Positions 1 to 5,874 of a stretch of 8,927 nt of DNA are shown piece by piece (position 1 is the first letter of the stretch; each line of letters starts with the position of its first letter). Below the pieces are notes generated by a model. It worked only from the letters and a program-made list of their open reading frames with translations. It made no database searches and was not told where the DNA came from. This DNA is from an uncultured Clostridia bacterium (lineage in GTDB: Bacteria; Bacillota; Clostridia; Christensenellales; Aristaeellaceae), in the NCBI GenBank assembly GCA_934643535.1, contig CAKUCE010000128.1, positions 1 to 8,927 of the forward strand, in the 5' to 3' direction. Both the position numbers and the translations under genes were made by a program.

Positions 1-84
1 TGTGCGGCGGCGCTGCAGTCGCCCTGCTTTTTGACAAGGCTCGAAAGCGACCCGGAATGGTGGATGGACGGAAAAGCAAACTGA
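1..84 (+). CDS. possible 3' end of an unidentified upstream gene
   Basis: Frame 1 is open from the window edge to a TGA at 82-84 (27 codons), ending in residues EWWMDGKAN. It stops before the promoter of the next gene, which is what a real gene end would do. Frame 3 is also open, to a TGA at 192-194, but would run through the promoter and into the deaminase gene, so I prefer frame 1. The piece is too short to recognise a family or to prove that it is coding. Confidence 0.3.
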   Translation, partial: CAAALQSPCFLTRLESDPEWWMDGKAN

Positions 85-110
85 ACGCAAAATTCGATGC
101 GCTTTTTTCG

Positions 111-139
111 TTGCGCTTCCGCCGATTCTGTGGTACACT
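111..139 (+). promoter_or_regulatory. putative sigma-A-type promoter of the dCMP deaminase gene
   Basis: A -35-like TTGCGC (111-116) is separated by 17 bases from a -10-like TACACT (134-139). A TG one base before the -10 makes it an extended -10. The start of transcription would fall near 146, leaving a short leader before the start codon at 167. Both hexamers are imperfect, so this rests mainly on spacing and position. Confidence 0.45.
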
Positions 140-166
140 TCCTTCCATATACAAGGGGGAATGCCC

Positions 167-655
167 ATGGATCGCTGGGATCATCGGTTTATGAAAATGG
201 CGTGGCTGATTTCCGAATGGTCCAGCTGCTATCGGCAGGGCCGAAAAATCGGCGCGGTGATCGTCAAGGACAAGCGCATTATGACGACGGGCTACAACGG
301 CGCGCCTGCCGGGCTTTTGACCTGCAAGGAGCGAGGCGAATGCCTGCGGGACAAGCTGAACGTTCCCTCCGGCACCCGGACGGAGCTTTGCTACGCCATT
401 CATGCGGAACAGAACGCCATATTGCAGGCGGCGAAGCTGGGATTGGCCATCGATGGCGCTACCCTCTACTGTACCCATCAGCCCTGTTCCGTCTGCGCCA
501 AAATGATTATCAATACCGGCATCCGGCGGGTCGTCTATCAGGAGGGCTACCCGGATGAGTTCTCCCGAAAGTTTTTTGAAGAGACCGGCGTTCTGCTGGA
601 ACGCTATCAGCCGGACGAAATGGAACCAAGCAACGAAAACAGCAATAAAGAATAA
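167..655 (+). CDS. comEB: deoxycytidylate (dCMP) deaminase, ComEB-like
   Basis: Cytosolic zinc enzyme that deaminates dCMP to dUMP, feeding thymidylate synthesis. The 162-residue protein has the CMP/dCMP deaminase signature: HAEQNA with zinc ligand H79 and catalytic E81, then PCSVC with zinc ligands C107 and C110. The upstream GYNGAP segment (42-47) is typical of the dCMP branch, as is the length. I chose ATG 167 over the in-frame ATG 161: the purine-rich Shine-Dalgarno stretch (about 153-160) lies about 6 bases before 167 but touches 161. The gene has its own promoter and a strong terminator, so it looks monocistronic. It is not next to comEA or comEC, so the competence-operon name reflects homology only. 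The family call is secure. Confidence 0.95.
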   Translation: MDRWDHRFMKMAWLISEWSSCYRQGRKIGAVIVKDKRIMTTGYNGAPAGLLTCKERGECLRDKLNVPSGTRTELCYAIHAEQNAILQAAKLGLAIDGATLYCTHQPCSVCAKMIINTGIRRVVYQEGYPDEFSRKFFEETGVLLERYQPDEMEPSNENSNKE

Positions 656-661
656 GAAATC

Positions 662-709
662 AAAAACGGAACGTCCTTTCGTTCAGCAGCGAAAGGGCGT
701 TCCATTTTT
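662..709. terminator. strong intrinsic terminator, probably bidirectional
   Basis: A 14-base left arm (668-681) pairs with a right arm (690-703) across an 8-base loop, with a single G-T wobble. Five T follow at 705-709 on the plus strand. A run of five A before the left arm (662-666) supplies the matching U-tract for the minus strand. It lies between two convergent genes, 12 bases after the deaminase stop and 18 bases beyond the stop of the minus-strand gene, so it most likely ends both transcripts. Confidence 0.9.
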
Positions 710-727
710 CTATCAAGCATAAACAGC

Positions 728-1474
728 TTATTTGGAACTGTCCGGCGTACCGGTGGAAATACAGCGTCCCCGAAGGCGATTGGCAGTGCGTTCCAAGGCG
801 TTCCGGCTGTTGCCCCAAGGCTTGGCCTGATTGCGGTAGTCGAATTTCAGGGTAAACCATTCCAGATCCTTTTCATCGGTCTCCAGCGCGCGGCGCATGT
901 TCGAAAGCACGGAAACGCTGAACTGGCGGTATTTTTCACCGCTCAGGCTTTGGCTGGCCATTTCCAGCAGGTCGGCGGCGTGGGGGAGGCACAGGCCGTT
1001 GGCAGCCTCCCATTTTTTGACAAAGGCCGCGTCCGTTTTCCAGAGATGGATGAAGGTATACAGATACCGCTTCATGTGGCTGTCGATGCCCTCACAGATC
1101 ACGCATCCGCTGCTCAGGGCACGTAGAGCGGAAGCAAGCTCATCTTCTTCGGTACGCTTGCTGAAAAGGCCGCGTTTGGGAAGATTCTCCGCCTGTTTTT
1201 CCAGCTTTTCCAGTTTTTTCAGCAGCTCCTTGGAATGAGAATCCGTCAGCAGGGCATGACCGAGACGGTTCTGCATCCCGAAAAGCTGCTGATGGTGGCG
1301 GGCGCAGATACCGGTTTCGTTGACCCGAATGCGCGTGTCCGGCTCCATCACGCTGCCGCCCAGACTCCGCTCCACTTCCTGCTGTTCCATGCGCTCATAC
1401 AGGGTGCAGAACGGGCAGGGCGATTCTTTTTCCATCGCCTCCCATACCGGAATCGTGTCGAGATGGTAGATCAT
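728..1474 (-). CDS. DUF6062-type protein with two Cys/His modules
   Basis: A 248-residue cytosolic protein of unknown function, resembling the DUF6062 family common in Clostridia (recognised from memory of its motifs). It contains two similar units. The first has CPFC (C20, C23) followed by GICARHH (C57, H60/H61); the second has CVIC (C124, C127) followed by GLCLPH (C162, H165). Each could bind one zinc or a similar metal through Cys2-CysHis. Between them, about 80-115, is a charged, lysine- and glutamate-rich helix. The start at 1474 is set by a good ribosome site (AAGGAGAT on the minus strand, 1482-1489) 7 bases upstream; the frame stays open further upstream, but that stretch lies over the promoter. 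The gene is single, convergent with the deaminase gene and divergent from the SPOR operon. No signal peptide or membrane segment is seen. Confidence 0.82.
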   Translation of the reverse strand: MIYHLDTIPVWEAMEKESPCPFCTLYERMEQQEVERSLGGSVMEPDTRIRVNETGICARHHQQLFGMQNRLGHALLTDSHSKELLKKLEKLEKQAENLPKRGLFSKRTEEDELASALRALSSGCVICEGIDSHMKRYLYTFIHLWKTDAAFVKKWEAANGLCLPHAADLLEMASQSLSGEKYRQFSVSVLSNMRRALETDEKDLEWFTLKFDYRNQAKPWGNSRNALERTANRLRGRCISTGTPDSSK

Positions 1475-1493
1475 TTTTCTATCTCCTTGCACA

Positions 1494-1519
1494 TTTTCAG
1501 CCGAAAAGATGGCTGAAAA
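1494..1519. repeat. perfect 9-base inverted repeat at the minus-strand transcription start
   Basis: TTTTCAGCC (1494-1502) is repeated exactly in inverted form as GGCTGAAAA (1511-1519) across an 8-base spacer. The repeat begins two bases from the -10 box of the minus-strand promoter and covers the predicted start of transcription (about 1513). This is a classic operator position for a dimeric repressor. It could alternatively form a hairpin near the 5' end of the mRNA. There is no T-tract, so it is not a terminator. Confidence 0.5.
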
Positions 1520-1520
1520 C

Positions 1521-1548
1521 AGTATAACATGCGCAGAAGAAAATGCAA
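1521..1548 (-). promoter_or_regulatory. putative promoter of the DUF6062-type gene
   Basis: On the minus strand, TTGCAT (1543-1548) is followed after 16 bases by TATACT (1521-1526). A TG one base ahead of the -10 makes it an extended -10. Transcription would start near 1513, about 40 bases before the start codon. The inverted repeat at 1494-1519 overlaps that start. Confidence 0.6.
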
Positions 1549-1591
1549 AGAAGTTCGTTTGATCTTTCTGCGGCGACCGACCGTGCGGTAC

Positions 1592-1620
1592 TTGCATCTT
1601 TCATCATCATCCGATATAAT
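1592..1620 (+). promoter_or_regulatory. putative promoter of the SPOR/DRTGG/sensory hydrogenase operon
   Basis: TTGCAT (1592-1597) lies exactly 17 bases before a perfect consensus TATAAT (1615-1620). Transcription would start near 1627, giving a leader of about 90 bases before the start at 1719. It is divergent from the minus-strand promoter at 1521-1548, with the -35 boxes about 45 bases apart. Confidence 0.7.
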
Positions 1621-1691
1621 AAGCCATAGAACCAGAAACGTAAGCCGGACGGCGAGGCCCGGCATAAACCGTTTTTTCACTGCATAACCTG

Positions 1692-1707
1692 CCGTGCAGA
1701 CGCACGG
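1692..1707 (+). promoter_or_regulatory. leader hairpin overlapping the ribosome-binding site of the SPOR gene
   Basis: CCGTGC (1692-1697) and GCACGG (1702-1707) form a 6-base stem with the 4-base loop AGAC. The right arm takes the first two G of the Shine-Dalgarno run GGGAGGG (1706-1712). Pairing could therefore modestly lower access to the ribosome site. It is small, and the overlap may be chance. Confidence 0.3.
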
Positions 1708-1718
1708 GAGGGATGAGC

Positions 1719-2546
1719 ATGCAGGCGAAAAGAAGGGTTTATCCCAGCGAAAGAAAACCGGCCAGATGGGTCAGCTATTCTCTTTTATTTTTATCGGCGG
1801 TGATTTTATTTTCCGGCGTGGCGGCCCGCAGCGGCGGCGACGCAGTGATACAGACCGTGGCTACGCCCAGCCCCATTCCGCTGGACGCCGCCTTTGACGA
1901 GACGAGGGAGACGAGGGAGATCACCTTGAACGGCTCCGTGTGGTACGCGTTGCAGCTCGGGGCGTTTGAAACGGAGGAAGCCGCCGGACAGCTGGCGGAA
2001 CAGTTTCAGCGCCGGGGAGCCGCCGGGTACATATGGCCGGACGAACGCTATCGGGTGCTGGCGGCAGTCTACCCCGAAAAGGAAGACGCACAGGCTGTGC
2101 GGCAGCAGCTTCGGGAGCAGCATGATGTGGAAAGTTACCTGTTCGAGATCAACGTACCGGCAGTTGCGCTGAGAATGACCGGCATGCGGGGACAGATCGA
2201 CATTCTGGAAGCGGCGTTCCTTCACGCGGAAGAACTGATCCGCCAGATGGAACGCATCAGCGAAACGCTGGACCGGCAGGAGATCACCCCGGCTGAGGCG
2301 GCGGATGAACTGAACACGCTCCGGGAACAGGTAGAACTGGTGGCGCTGCGAATGGAGCAGCGTTTCGTAGCCCCGAGAAATACGACCGTCACACGGTTGA
2401 TCGGCCTGATGCGGGATTACGCAGCCTTTGCCCGGGAAAAGACCGGACAGGAAAGCAATGCGCTGCTGAGCCGCCAGATCAAATACCAGACGTTTCAAAC
2501 CATTCGCCTGCTTTTGGAGCTTACAGGCGAACTGAGAAACACATAG
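1719..2546 (+). CDS. membrane-anchored SPOR-domain protein
   Basis: A 275-residue protein with a basic N-terminus (KRR at 4-6), one hydrophobic segment at about 19-36 and no clear signal cleavage site, so probably anchored with its bulk outside the cell. After a short proline/threonine-rich linker comes a SPOR domain (about 73-145) opening with WYALQLGAF, the usual first strand of this peptidoglycan-binding fold. The remainder (about 155-275) is charged and predicted helical, possibly coiled coil. SPOR domains bind denuded glycan strands at septa and occur in division and sporulation proteins such as SpoIIB; the specific role here is unknown. ATG 1719 is preferred to ATG 1713 because GGGAGGG (1706-1712) abuts 1713 but is 6 bases from 1719. 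The next gene begins 10 bases after the stop, so it should be co-transcribed with the DRTGG/hydrogenase genes, an odd pairing. Confidence 0.85.
   Translation: MQAKRRVYPSERKPARWVSYSLLFLSAVILFSGVAARSGGDAVIQTVATPSPIPLDAAFDETRETREITLNGSVWYALQLGAFETEEAAGQLAEQFQRRGAAGYIWPDERYRVLAAVYPEKEDAQAVRQQLREQHDVESYLFEINVPAVALRMTGMRGQIDILEAAFLHAEELIRQMERISETLDRQEITPAEAADELNTLREQVELVALRMEQRFVAPRNTTVTRLIGLMRDYAAFAREKTGQESNALLSRQIKYQTFQTIRLLLELTGELRNT
1901..1918 (+). repeat. 9-base tandem duplication inside the SPOR gene
   Basis: GACGAGGGA occurs twice back to back (1901-1909 and 1910-1918). In frame it makes the ETRETRE stretch in the linker before the SPOR domain. It keeps the reading frame and looks like a small replication-slippage duplication in a tolerant linker. 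Confidence 0.7.
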
Positions 2547-2556
2547 GAGGGACACG

Positions 2557-2922
2557 ATGATTACGATCCGGGACCTGATTTCGATTCTGGACGCCAGGGT
2601 GTTATGCGGCGAGGAACAACTGGATGAAGAGGTTCGCACGGCCTGCGGCAGCGACCTGATGAGCGACGTCCTCGCCTTTGTCAAGGACAAGTCCATTTTG
2701 ATCACCGGACTGACCAACGTTCATGTAATGCGCACGGCCGAAATGCTGGATATTCACTGCGTCGTGTTTGCCCGGGGAAAAATCCCGCCCGACGCGGTGC
2801 TGGACGAAGCGCACGATCTTGGCATTGTGGTTCTGTGTACGCAGCACACCAACTTTACCACCTGCGGACTTCTGTACCAGGCGGGGATCCGCGGCACCGA
2901 CGTGCGCACCGGCGCGAAATGA
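2557..2922 (+). CDS. DRTGG-type domain protein, first paralogue
   Basis: A 121-residue soluble protein made of essentially one domain, like the stand-alone DRTGG-domain proteins found beside clostridial hydrogenases. The literal DRTGG motif is not present, so the call rests on length, the pattern GEExLDxE (18-25) then DLMSDVLA (33-40), the alternating strand/helix pattern and the context. It is clearly homologous to the gene at 4757-5107. In other proteins, for example CBS-type pyrophosphatases, DRTGG domains sit between nucleotide-binding CBS domains, so a ligand-sensing or docking role is possible but unproven. The start has a strong AGGAGGG site about 5 bases upstream. It lies 10 bases after the SPOR gene and 21 bases before the HATPase gene. 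Confidence 0.8.
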   Translation: MITIRDLISILDARVLCGEEQLDEEVRTACGSDLMSDVLAFVKDKSILITGLTNVHVMRTAEMLDIHCVVFARGKIPPDAVLDEAHDLGIVVLCTQHTNFTTCGLLYQAGIRGTDVRTGAK

Positions 2923-2943
2923 TTGACGAAAGAGAGAAAAATC

Positions 2944-3372
2944 ATGGCAGAGCGTTTATACAGAGACAGCTACGATGTGCAGGCCTCGGCGTATGAATCC
3001 GCCGGCGACGCGTCCGCCAGCATCAAGCGCAAACTGAAGCAGATGGGCGTGGACAGCACCATTCTGCGCCGGATCGCCGTGGCTAGCTATGAGGCCGAGC
3101 TGAACCTGATCATTCACAGCTTTGGCGGCCAGCTGATTATGGAGATGACGCCGGAGGAGATTAGGCTGATCTCCCGCGACGTTGGTCCGGGCATCGCCGA
3201 CATTGATCAGGCCCTGCAGGAAGGCTTCTCTACCGCCAGCGAGGAAGCGCGGGATCTGGGCTTCGGCGCCGGCATGGGGCTGCCCAACATGAAACGGAAC
3301 GCCGACAGCTTCGATATTTCCAGCAAGCTGGGCGAGGGGACGACCATTCATATGGGCTTTCGGATCGCTTAA
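2944..3372 (+). CDS. RsbW-like stand-alone HATPase (GHKL) protein
   Basis: A 142-residue soluble protein consisting of a single GHKL ATP-binding domain, like anti-sigma factor kinases RsbW and SpoIIAB. Visible motifs are the N box EAELN (E50, N54), G1 box DVGPGI (79-84) and G2 box GFGAGMGL (106-113), so ATP binding looks intact. There is no dimerisation/phospho-histidine domain, so it is not a normal histidine kinase. Family members phosphorylate a serine on an anti-anti-sigma partner or bind a sigma factor, but no STAS-type partner is seen here. ATG 2944 was chosen, with purine-rich GAAAGAGAG about 7 bases upstream; an in-frame TTG at 2923 directly after the previous stop has no ribosome site. 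It sits between DRTGG paralogue 1 and the sensory hydrogenase, so it may be the output of that sensor. Confidence 0.88.
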   Translation: MAERLYRDSYDVQASAYESAGDASASIKRKLKQMGVDSTILRRIAVASYEAELNLIIHSFGGQLIMEMTPEEIRLISRDVGPGIADIDQALQEGFSTASEEARDLGFGAGMGLPNMKRNADSFDISSKLGEGTTIHMGFRIA

Positions 3373-3439
3373 CCCGTGCAGCAGGAACTTCCGGATGCAA
3401 ATGGCTCAAATCGGATGAAGCAAAGAGGAAACAACCGCC

Positions 3440-4744
3440 ATGAATGAAAGCAGATTTCACTCAGTCCGTCTGGATCGGGAAAAATGCATGGGATGCACCA
3501 ACTGCCTGAAGCGCTGTCCCACCGAGGCCATCCGGGTACGCGGCGGCCGGGCGCACATTATTGACGAACGCTGCATCGACTGCGGCGAGTGCATCCGCGT
3601 ATGCGACCATCACGCCAAGTATGCCCAGACCGACCCGCTTTCCGTCATCGAACAGTTCAAATACAAGATCGCTCTTCCGGCCCCTTCGCTGTATGGGCAG
3701 TTCAAACGGCAGATCAGCCGGGAACAGATTTTGGAAGGCCTCCTGCGCATTGGCTTTGACGATGTTTACGAGGTCGCCGCAGGGGCGGACATCGTGACCC
3801 GCGCCCTGCGGGAAAATATGCGCAGCCTGACGCCGGATCAGTATCCGGTGATCTCGTCGGCCTGCCCGGTGATCGTGCGTCTGATCCGGGTGCGTTTTCC
3901 GGAGCTGATCTCCCATATTGCGGACATTCGTCAGCCCATGGAGGTGGCCGCCATGGTTGCACGGAGCGAATTCTGTAAGAAAAACCGGGTGGACCCAAAG
4001 GATGTAGGCTGCTTTTTCATTACGCCATGCGCCGCCAAGGTGACGGCTATCCGTAACCCCATGACCATTTCTCATTCGGCGCTGGACGGGGCTATTTCCA
4101 TGATCGAGATCTACGGTCTTCTGGCCAGCCGGATGAAAAATCTGAATTTCCATATAGGCCGTTCCGCCTCCACGGCTTACGGCGTGGGCTGGGCCAACAG
4201 CGGCGGGGAAGCGGCCGCCGTCAGCCCGGAAAACAGTATGGCGGTGGACGGCATTGAAAACGTTATCCGGGTGCTGGAAGAAATCGAAAATAACAAGCTT
4301 CGCAATTTGGTTTTTTTTGAGGGCGCGGCCTGCACCGGCGGCTGTGTGGGAGGCCCGCTGACCTTCGAAAACAACTACGTGGCCCGAAACGCCATCCGGG
4401 CGCTGATGGGGGGCTGCGACCAGAGGCATCCGGATACGGCGGTGGAATCGTCCTATCTGAACAAATATAATCTCTATACCGACCGCAGCGTTACGCCCAA
4501 CAGCGTCATGAAGCTGGACGACGATCTGGTAGAAGCCATGCGAAAGATGGAAGAAATGGAGGCCATCGTCCGCAAACTGCCTGGATATGACTGCGGAAGC
4601 TGCGGAAGCCCTACCTGCCGTACCTTTGCGGAGGATATTGTGCGGGGTTACTGCACGCAGATGGACTGTATTCACATTCTGAAGGACCAGCTGAAAATCA
4701 TGGCCCAGAAAATGGTGGAGCTGGCCAAAACCACAAGAGAATAG
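3440..4744 (+). CDS. sensory-type [FeFe]-hydrogenase-like iron-sulfur protein
   Basis: A 434-residue cytosolic protein. The order is two [4Fe-4S] ferredoxin sites (C16, C19, C22, C26; C45, C48, C51, C55), an [FeFe]-hydrogenase large-subunit domain, then a C-terminal four-cysteine Fe-S motif (C385, C388, C393 and probably C410). The H-cluster ligands are present: C142 in SSACP, C197 in TPCAAK, C298 and C302 in EGAACTGGC. In catalytic enzymes these read TSCCP, MPCxxK and ExMxCxGGC. Here the proton-transfer cysteine is A141 and the two conserved methionines are T195 and A296, as expected for the HydS-like putative sensory class. Unlike many sensory relatives it ends about 24 residues after the last cysteine, without PAS, kinase or phosphatase domains. 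A run of eight T (4311-4318) lies in the reading frame but does not break it. Shine-Dalgarno AGAGGAA is at 3424-3430. Expected role: H2 or redox sensing rather than bulk H2 turnover. Confidence 0.92.
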   Translation: MNESRFHSVRLDREKCMGCTNCLKRCPTEAIRVRGGRAHIIDERCIDCGECIRVCDHHAKYAQTDPLSVIEQFKYKIALPAPSLYGQFKRQISREQILEGLLRIGFDDVYEVAAGADIVTRALRENMRSLTPDQYPVISSACPVIVRLIRVRFPELISHIADIRQPMEVAAMVARSEFCKKNRVDPKDVGCFFITPCAAKVTAIRNPMTISHSALDGAISMIEIYGLLASRMKNLNFHIGRSASTAYGVGWANSGGEAAAVSPENSMAVDGIENVIRVLEEIENNKLRNLVFFEGAACTGGCVGGPLTFENNYVARNAIRALMGGCDQRHPDTAVESSYLNKYNLYTDRSVTPNSVMKLDDDLVEAMRKMEEMEAIVRKLPGYDCGSCGSPTCRTFAEDIVRGYCTQMDCIHILKDQLKIMAQKMVELAKTTRE

Positions 4745-4756
4745 GGGAGACAGGCA

Positions 4757-5107
4757 ATGAAAGTCAGAGAATTGATGGAAAGACTTGGCGCGCAGGCGTT
4801 AAGCGGCGAAGAAAATCTGGATGCGGAAATCACCTGCGGCTACAGCTGCGATCTGTTGAGCTGGGTTCTGGCCCACGGAAAACAGGGAATGGGCTGGTGT
4901 ACGGTACAGTCCCATGTAAATGTGATCGCCGTGGCTGTCCTGATGGAGATGTCCTGCGTCATTCTGGTGGAAGACGTTCAGCCCGAAGAGGCAACGCTGG
5001 CAAAGGCCAGGGAGGAAGGACTGCCAGTGCTTTCCACCTCCAGGACCGCCTATGAGGTCTGCGGGATCATGAACGCGGCCGGCGTTGCTTTCCCGGCTAG
5101 AGAGTAA
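4757..5107 (+). CDS. DRTGG-type domain protein, second paralogue
   Basis: A 116-residue soluble single-domain protein homologous to the product of 2557-2922. Aligned with an offset of one residue, both share GEExLDxE (17-24 here) and DLxSxVLA (32-39), then the same predicted strand/helix order and a matching end near CGxxxxAG. It has extra cysteines (C27, C31, C48) that differ from its paralogue, so the two have probably specialised. It lies 12 bases after the hydrogenase stop with a GGGGAGA ribosome site, and 5 bases before the PHP gene. The duplicates thus bracket the HATPase and sensory hydrogenase. Function unknown; a partner or ligand-sensing subunit of the sensor is the best guess. Confidence 0.78.
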   Translation: MKVRELMERLGAQALSGEENLDAEITCGYSCDLLSWVLAHGKQGMGWCTVQSHVNVIAVAVLMEMSCVILVEDVQPEEATLAKAREEGLPVLSTSRTAYEVCGIMNAAGVAFPARE

Positions 5108-5112
5108 AGCCA

Positions 5113-5844
5113 ATGGAACTATCCTACGATCTGCATATTCACAGTTGTCTGTCTCCCTGTGGGGACGATGAGATGACCCCGTGGAATCTGGTGGGCATGG
5201 CGAAAGTGCTGGGGCTGGAGGTAATTGCGCTGACCGATCACAACACGGCGCTCAATCTGCCGCAGGCCATGGCCGCCGGCCTGGAGTACGGGGTGATCGT
5301 CCTGCCGGGAATGGAGATCTCCAGCAGGGAGGACGTACATATTCTGGGCTATTTTCCTTCGCTGGAAGCGGCGCTCGGGGCAGGAGAAGAGGTCTACGCG
5401 CATCTGCCGGAAATTCGGAACGAACCGTCTCTGTTCGGAAATCAGCTGCTGATCGGGGAAGAAGATCAGGTAACGGGCACGTTGGAAAAGCTGCTGATCA
5501 ACGCCACTGACTTGACGGTAGAAGCTGTCTGCGCGCTGGTGCTTCGCCACGGGGGCGTTCCCGTACCGGCCCATATCAACCGGGGAAGCAACGGCATGAT
5601 CGGCGCGCTGGGCCTGATGCCCTTCCTGCCGGAGCATCCGGTGATCGAGGTGTCTCCCGACGTGGATTGCCCCGCCTACGCGACCAAGGGGCGGTTTCAG
5701 CTGCATTCCTCGGACGCCCATCGTCTGGAGGCGCTGAGGGAACCGCGGTTCTATCTGGATGTGAACGAAAAAAGTGCGGCCGGTGTTTTTCAGTCAATAT
5801 TGCACAAATTTCAAGAGATTTCCCCTGAGAAAAGCCTGAATTGA
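5113..5844 (+). CDS. PHP-domain metal-dependent phosphoesterase
   Basis: A 243-residue cytosolic protein of the polymerase-and-histidinol-phosphatase (PHP) superfamily, which hydrolyses phosphoesters with two or three metals. The metal-ligand motifs are all visible: DLHIHS (H8, H10), LTDHN (D42, H43), PGMEIS (E68), VHILGY (H76), PAHINR (H154) and SDAH (D201, H203). It therefore looks catalytically competent. An insert at about 90-130 between the E68/H76 region and H154 is typical of the YciV-like branch. The substrate cannot be read from the sequence: relatives act on small phosphate esters, nucleotides or RNA ends. It starts 5 bases after the DRTGG paralogue with only a weak AGAGAG ribosome site, which suggests translational coupling. 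As the last gene before a new promoter it could supply the phosphatase side of the HATPase/hydrogenase sensor, by inference only. Confidence 0.9.
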   Translation: MELSYDLHIHSCLSPCGDDEMTPWNLVGMAKVLGLEVIALTDHNTALNLPQAMAAGLEYGVIVLPGMEISSREDVHILGYFPSLEAALGAGEEVYAHLPEIRNEPSLFGNQLLIGEEDQVTGTLEKLLINATDLTVEAVCALVLRHGGVPVPAHINRGSNGMIGALGLMPFLPEHPVIEVSPDVDCPAYATKGRFQLHSSDAHRLEALREPRFYLDVNEKSAAGVFQSILHKFQEISPEKSLN

Positions 5845-5874
5845 TAAAAATTTGTCGAGCCCGGAGAAAAACAC

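Noticed and set aside
86..106. Terminator for the upstream gene: CGCA and TGCG arms followed by six T
   Set aside because: The stem is only four base pairs with an 8-base loop, too weak to call.
97..558. A 153-codon plus-strand frame overlapping the dCMP deaminase
   Set aside because: It overlaps the deaminase in another frame, has no motif or ribosome site, and reads as arginine-rich out-of-frame sequence.
1644..1677. Attenuator in the SPOR leader: GCCGG/CCGGC hairpin followed by six T
   Set aside because: The stem is five base pairs with a 10-base loop, and the T-run begins 8 bases after it, so it does not have terminator geometry.
2923..2943. TTG start for the RsbW-like HATPase directly after the preceding stop
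   Set aside because: No ribosome site lies before it, while ATG 2944 has a purine-rich site at the right distance. Translational reinitiation cannot be fully excluded.
3373..3439. A promoter in the 67-base gap before the sensory hydrogenase
   Set aside because: No convincing -10 or -35 pair is seen, only the ribosome site AGAGGAA at 3424-3430.
4311..4318. Run of eight T in the sensory hydrogenase gene as a frameshift site
   Set aside because: The zero frame continues cleanly through the H-cluster motif to the Fe-S C-terminus, so there is no sign that slippage is used.
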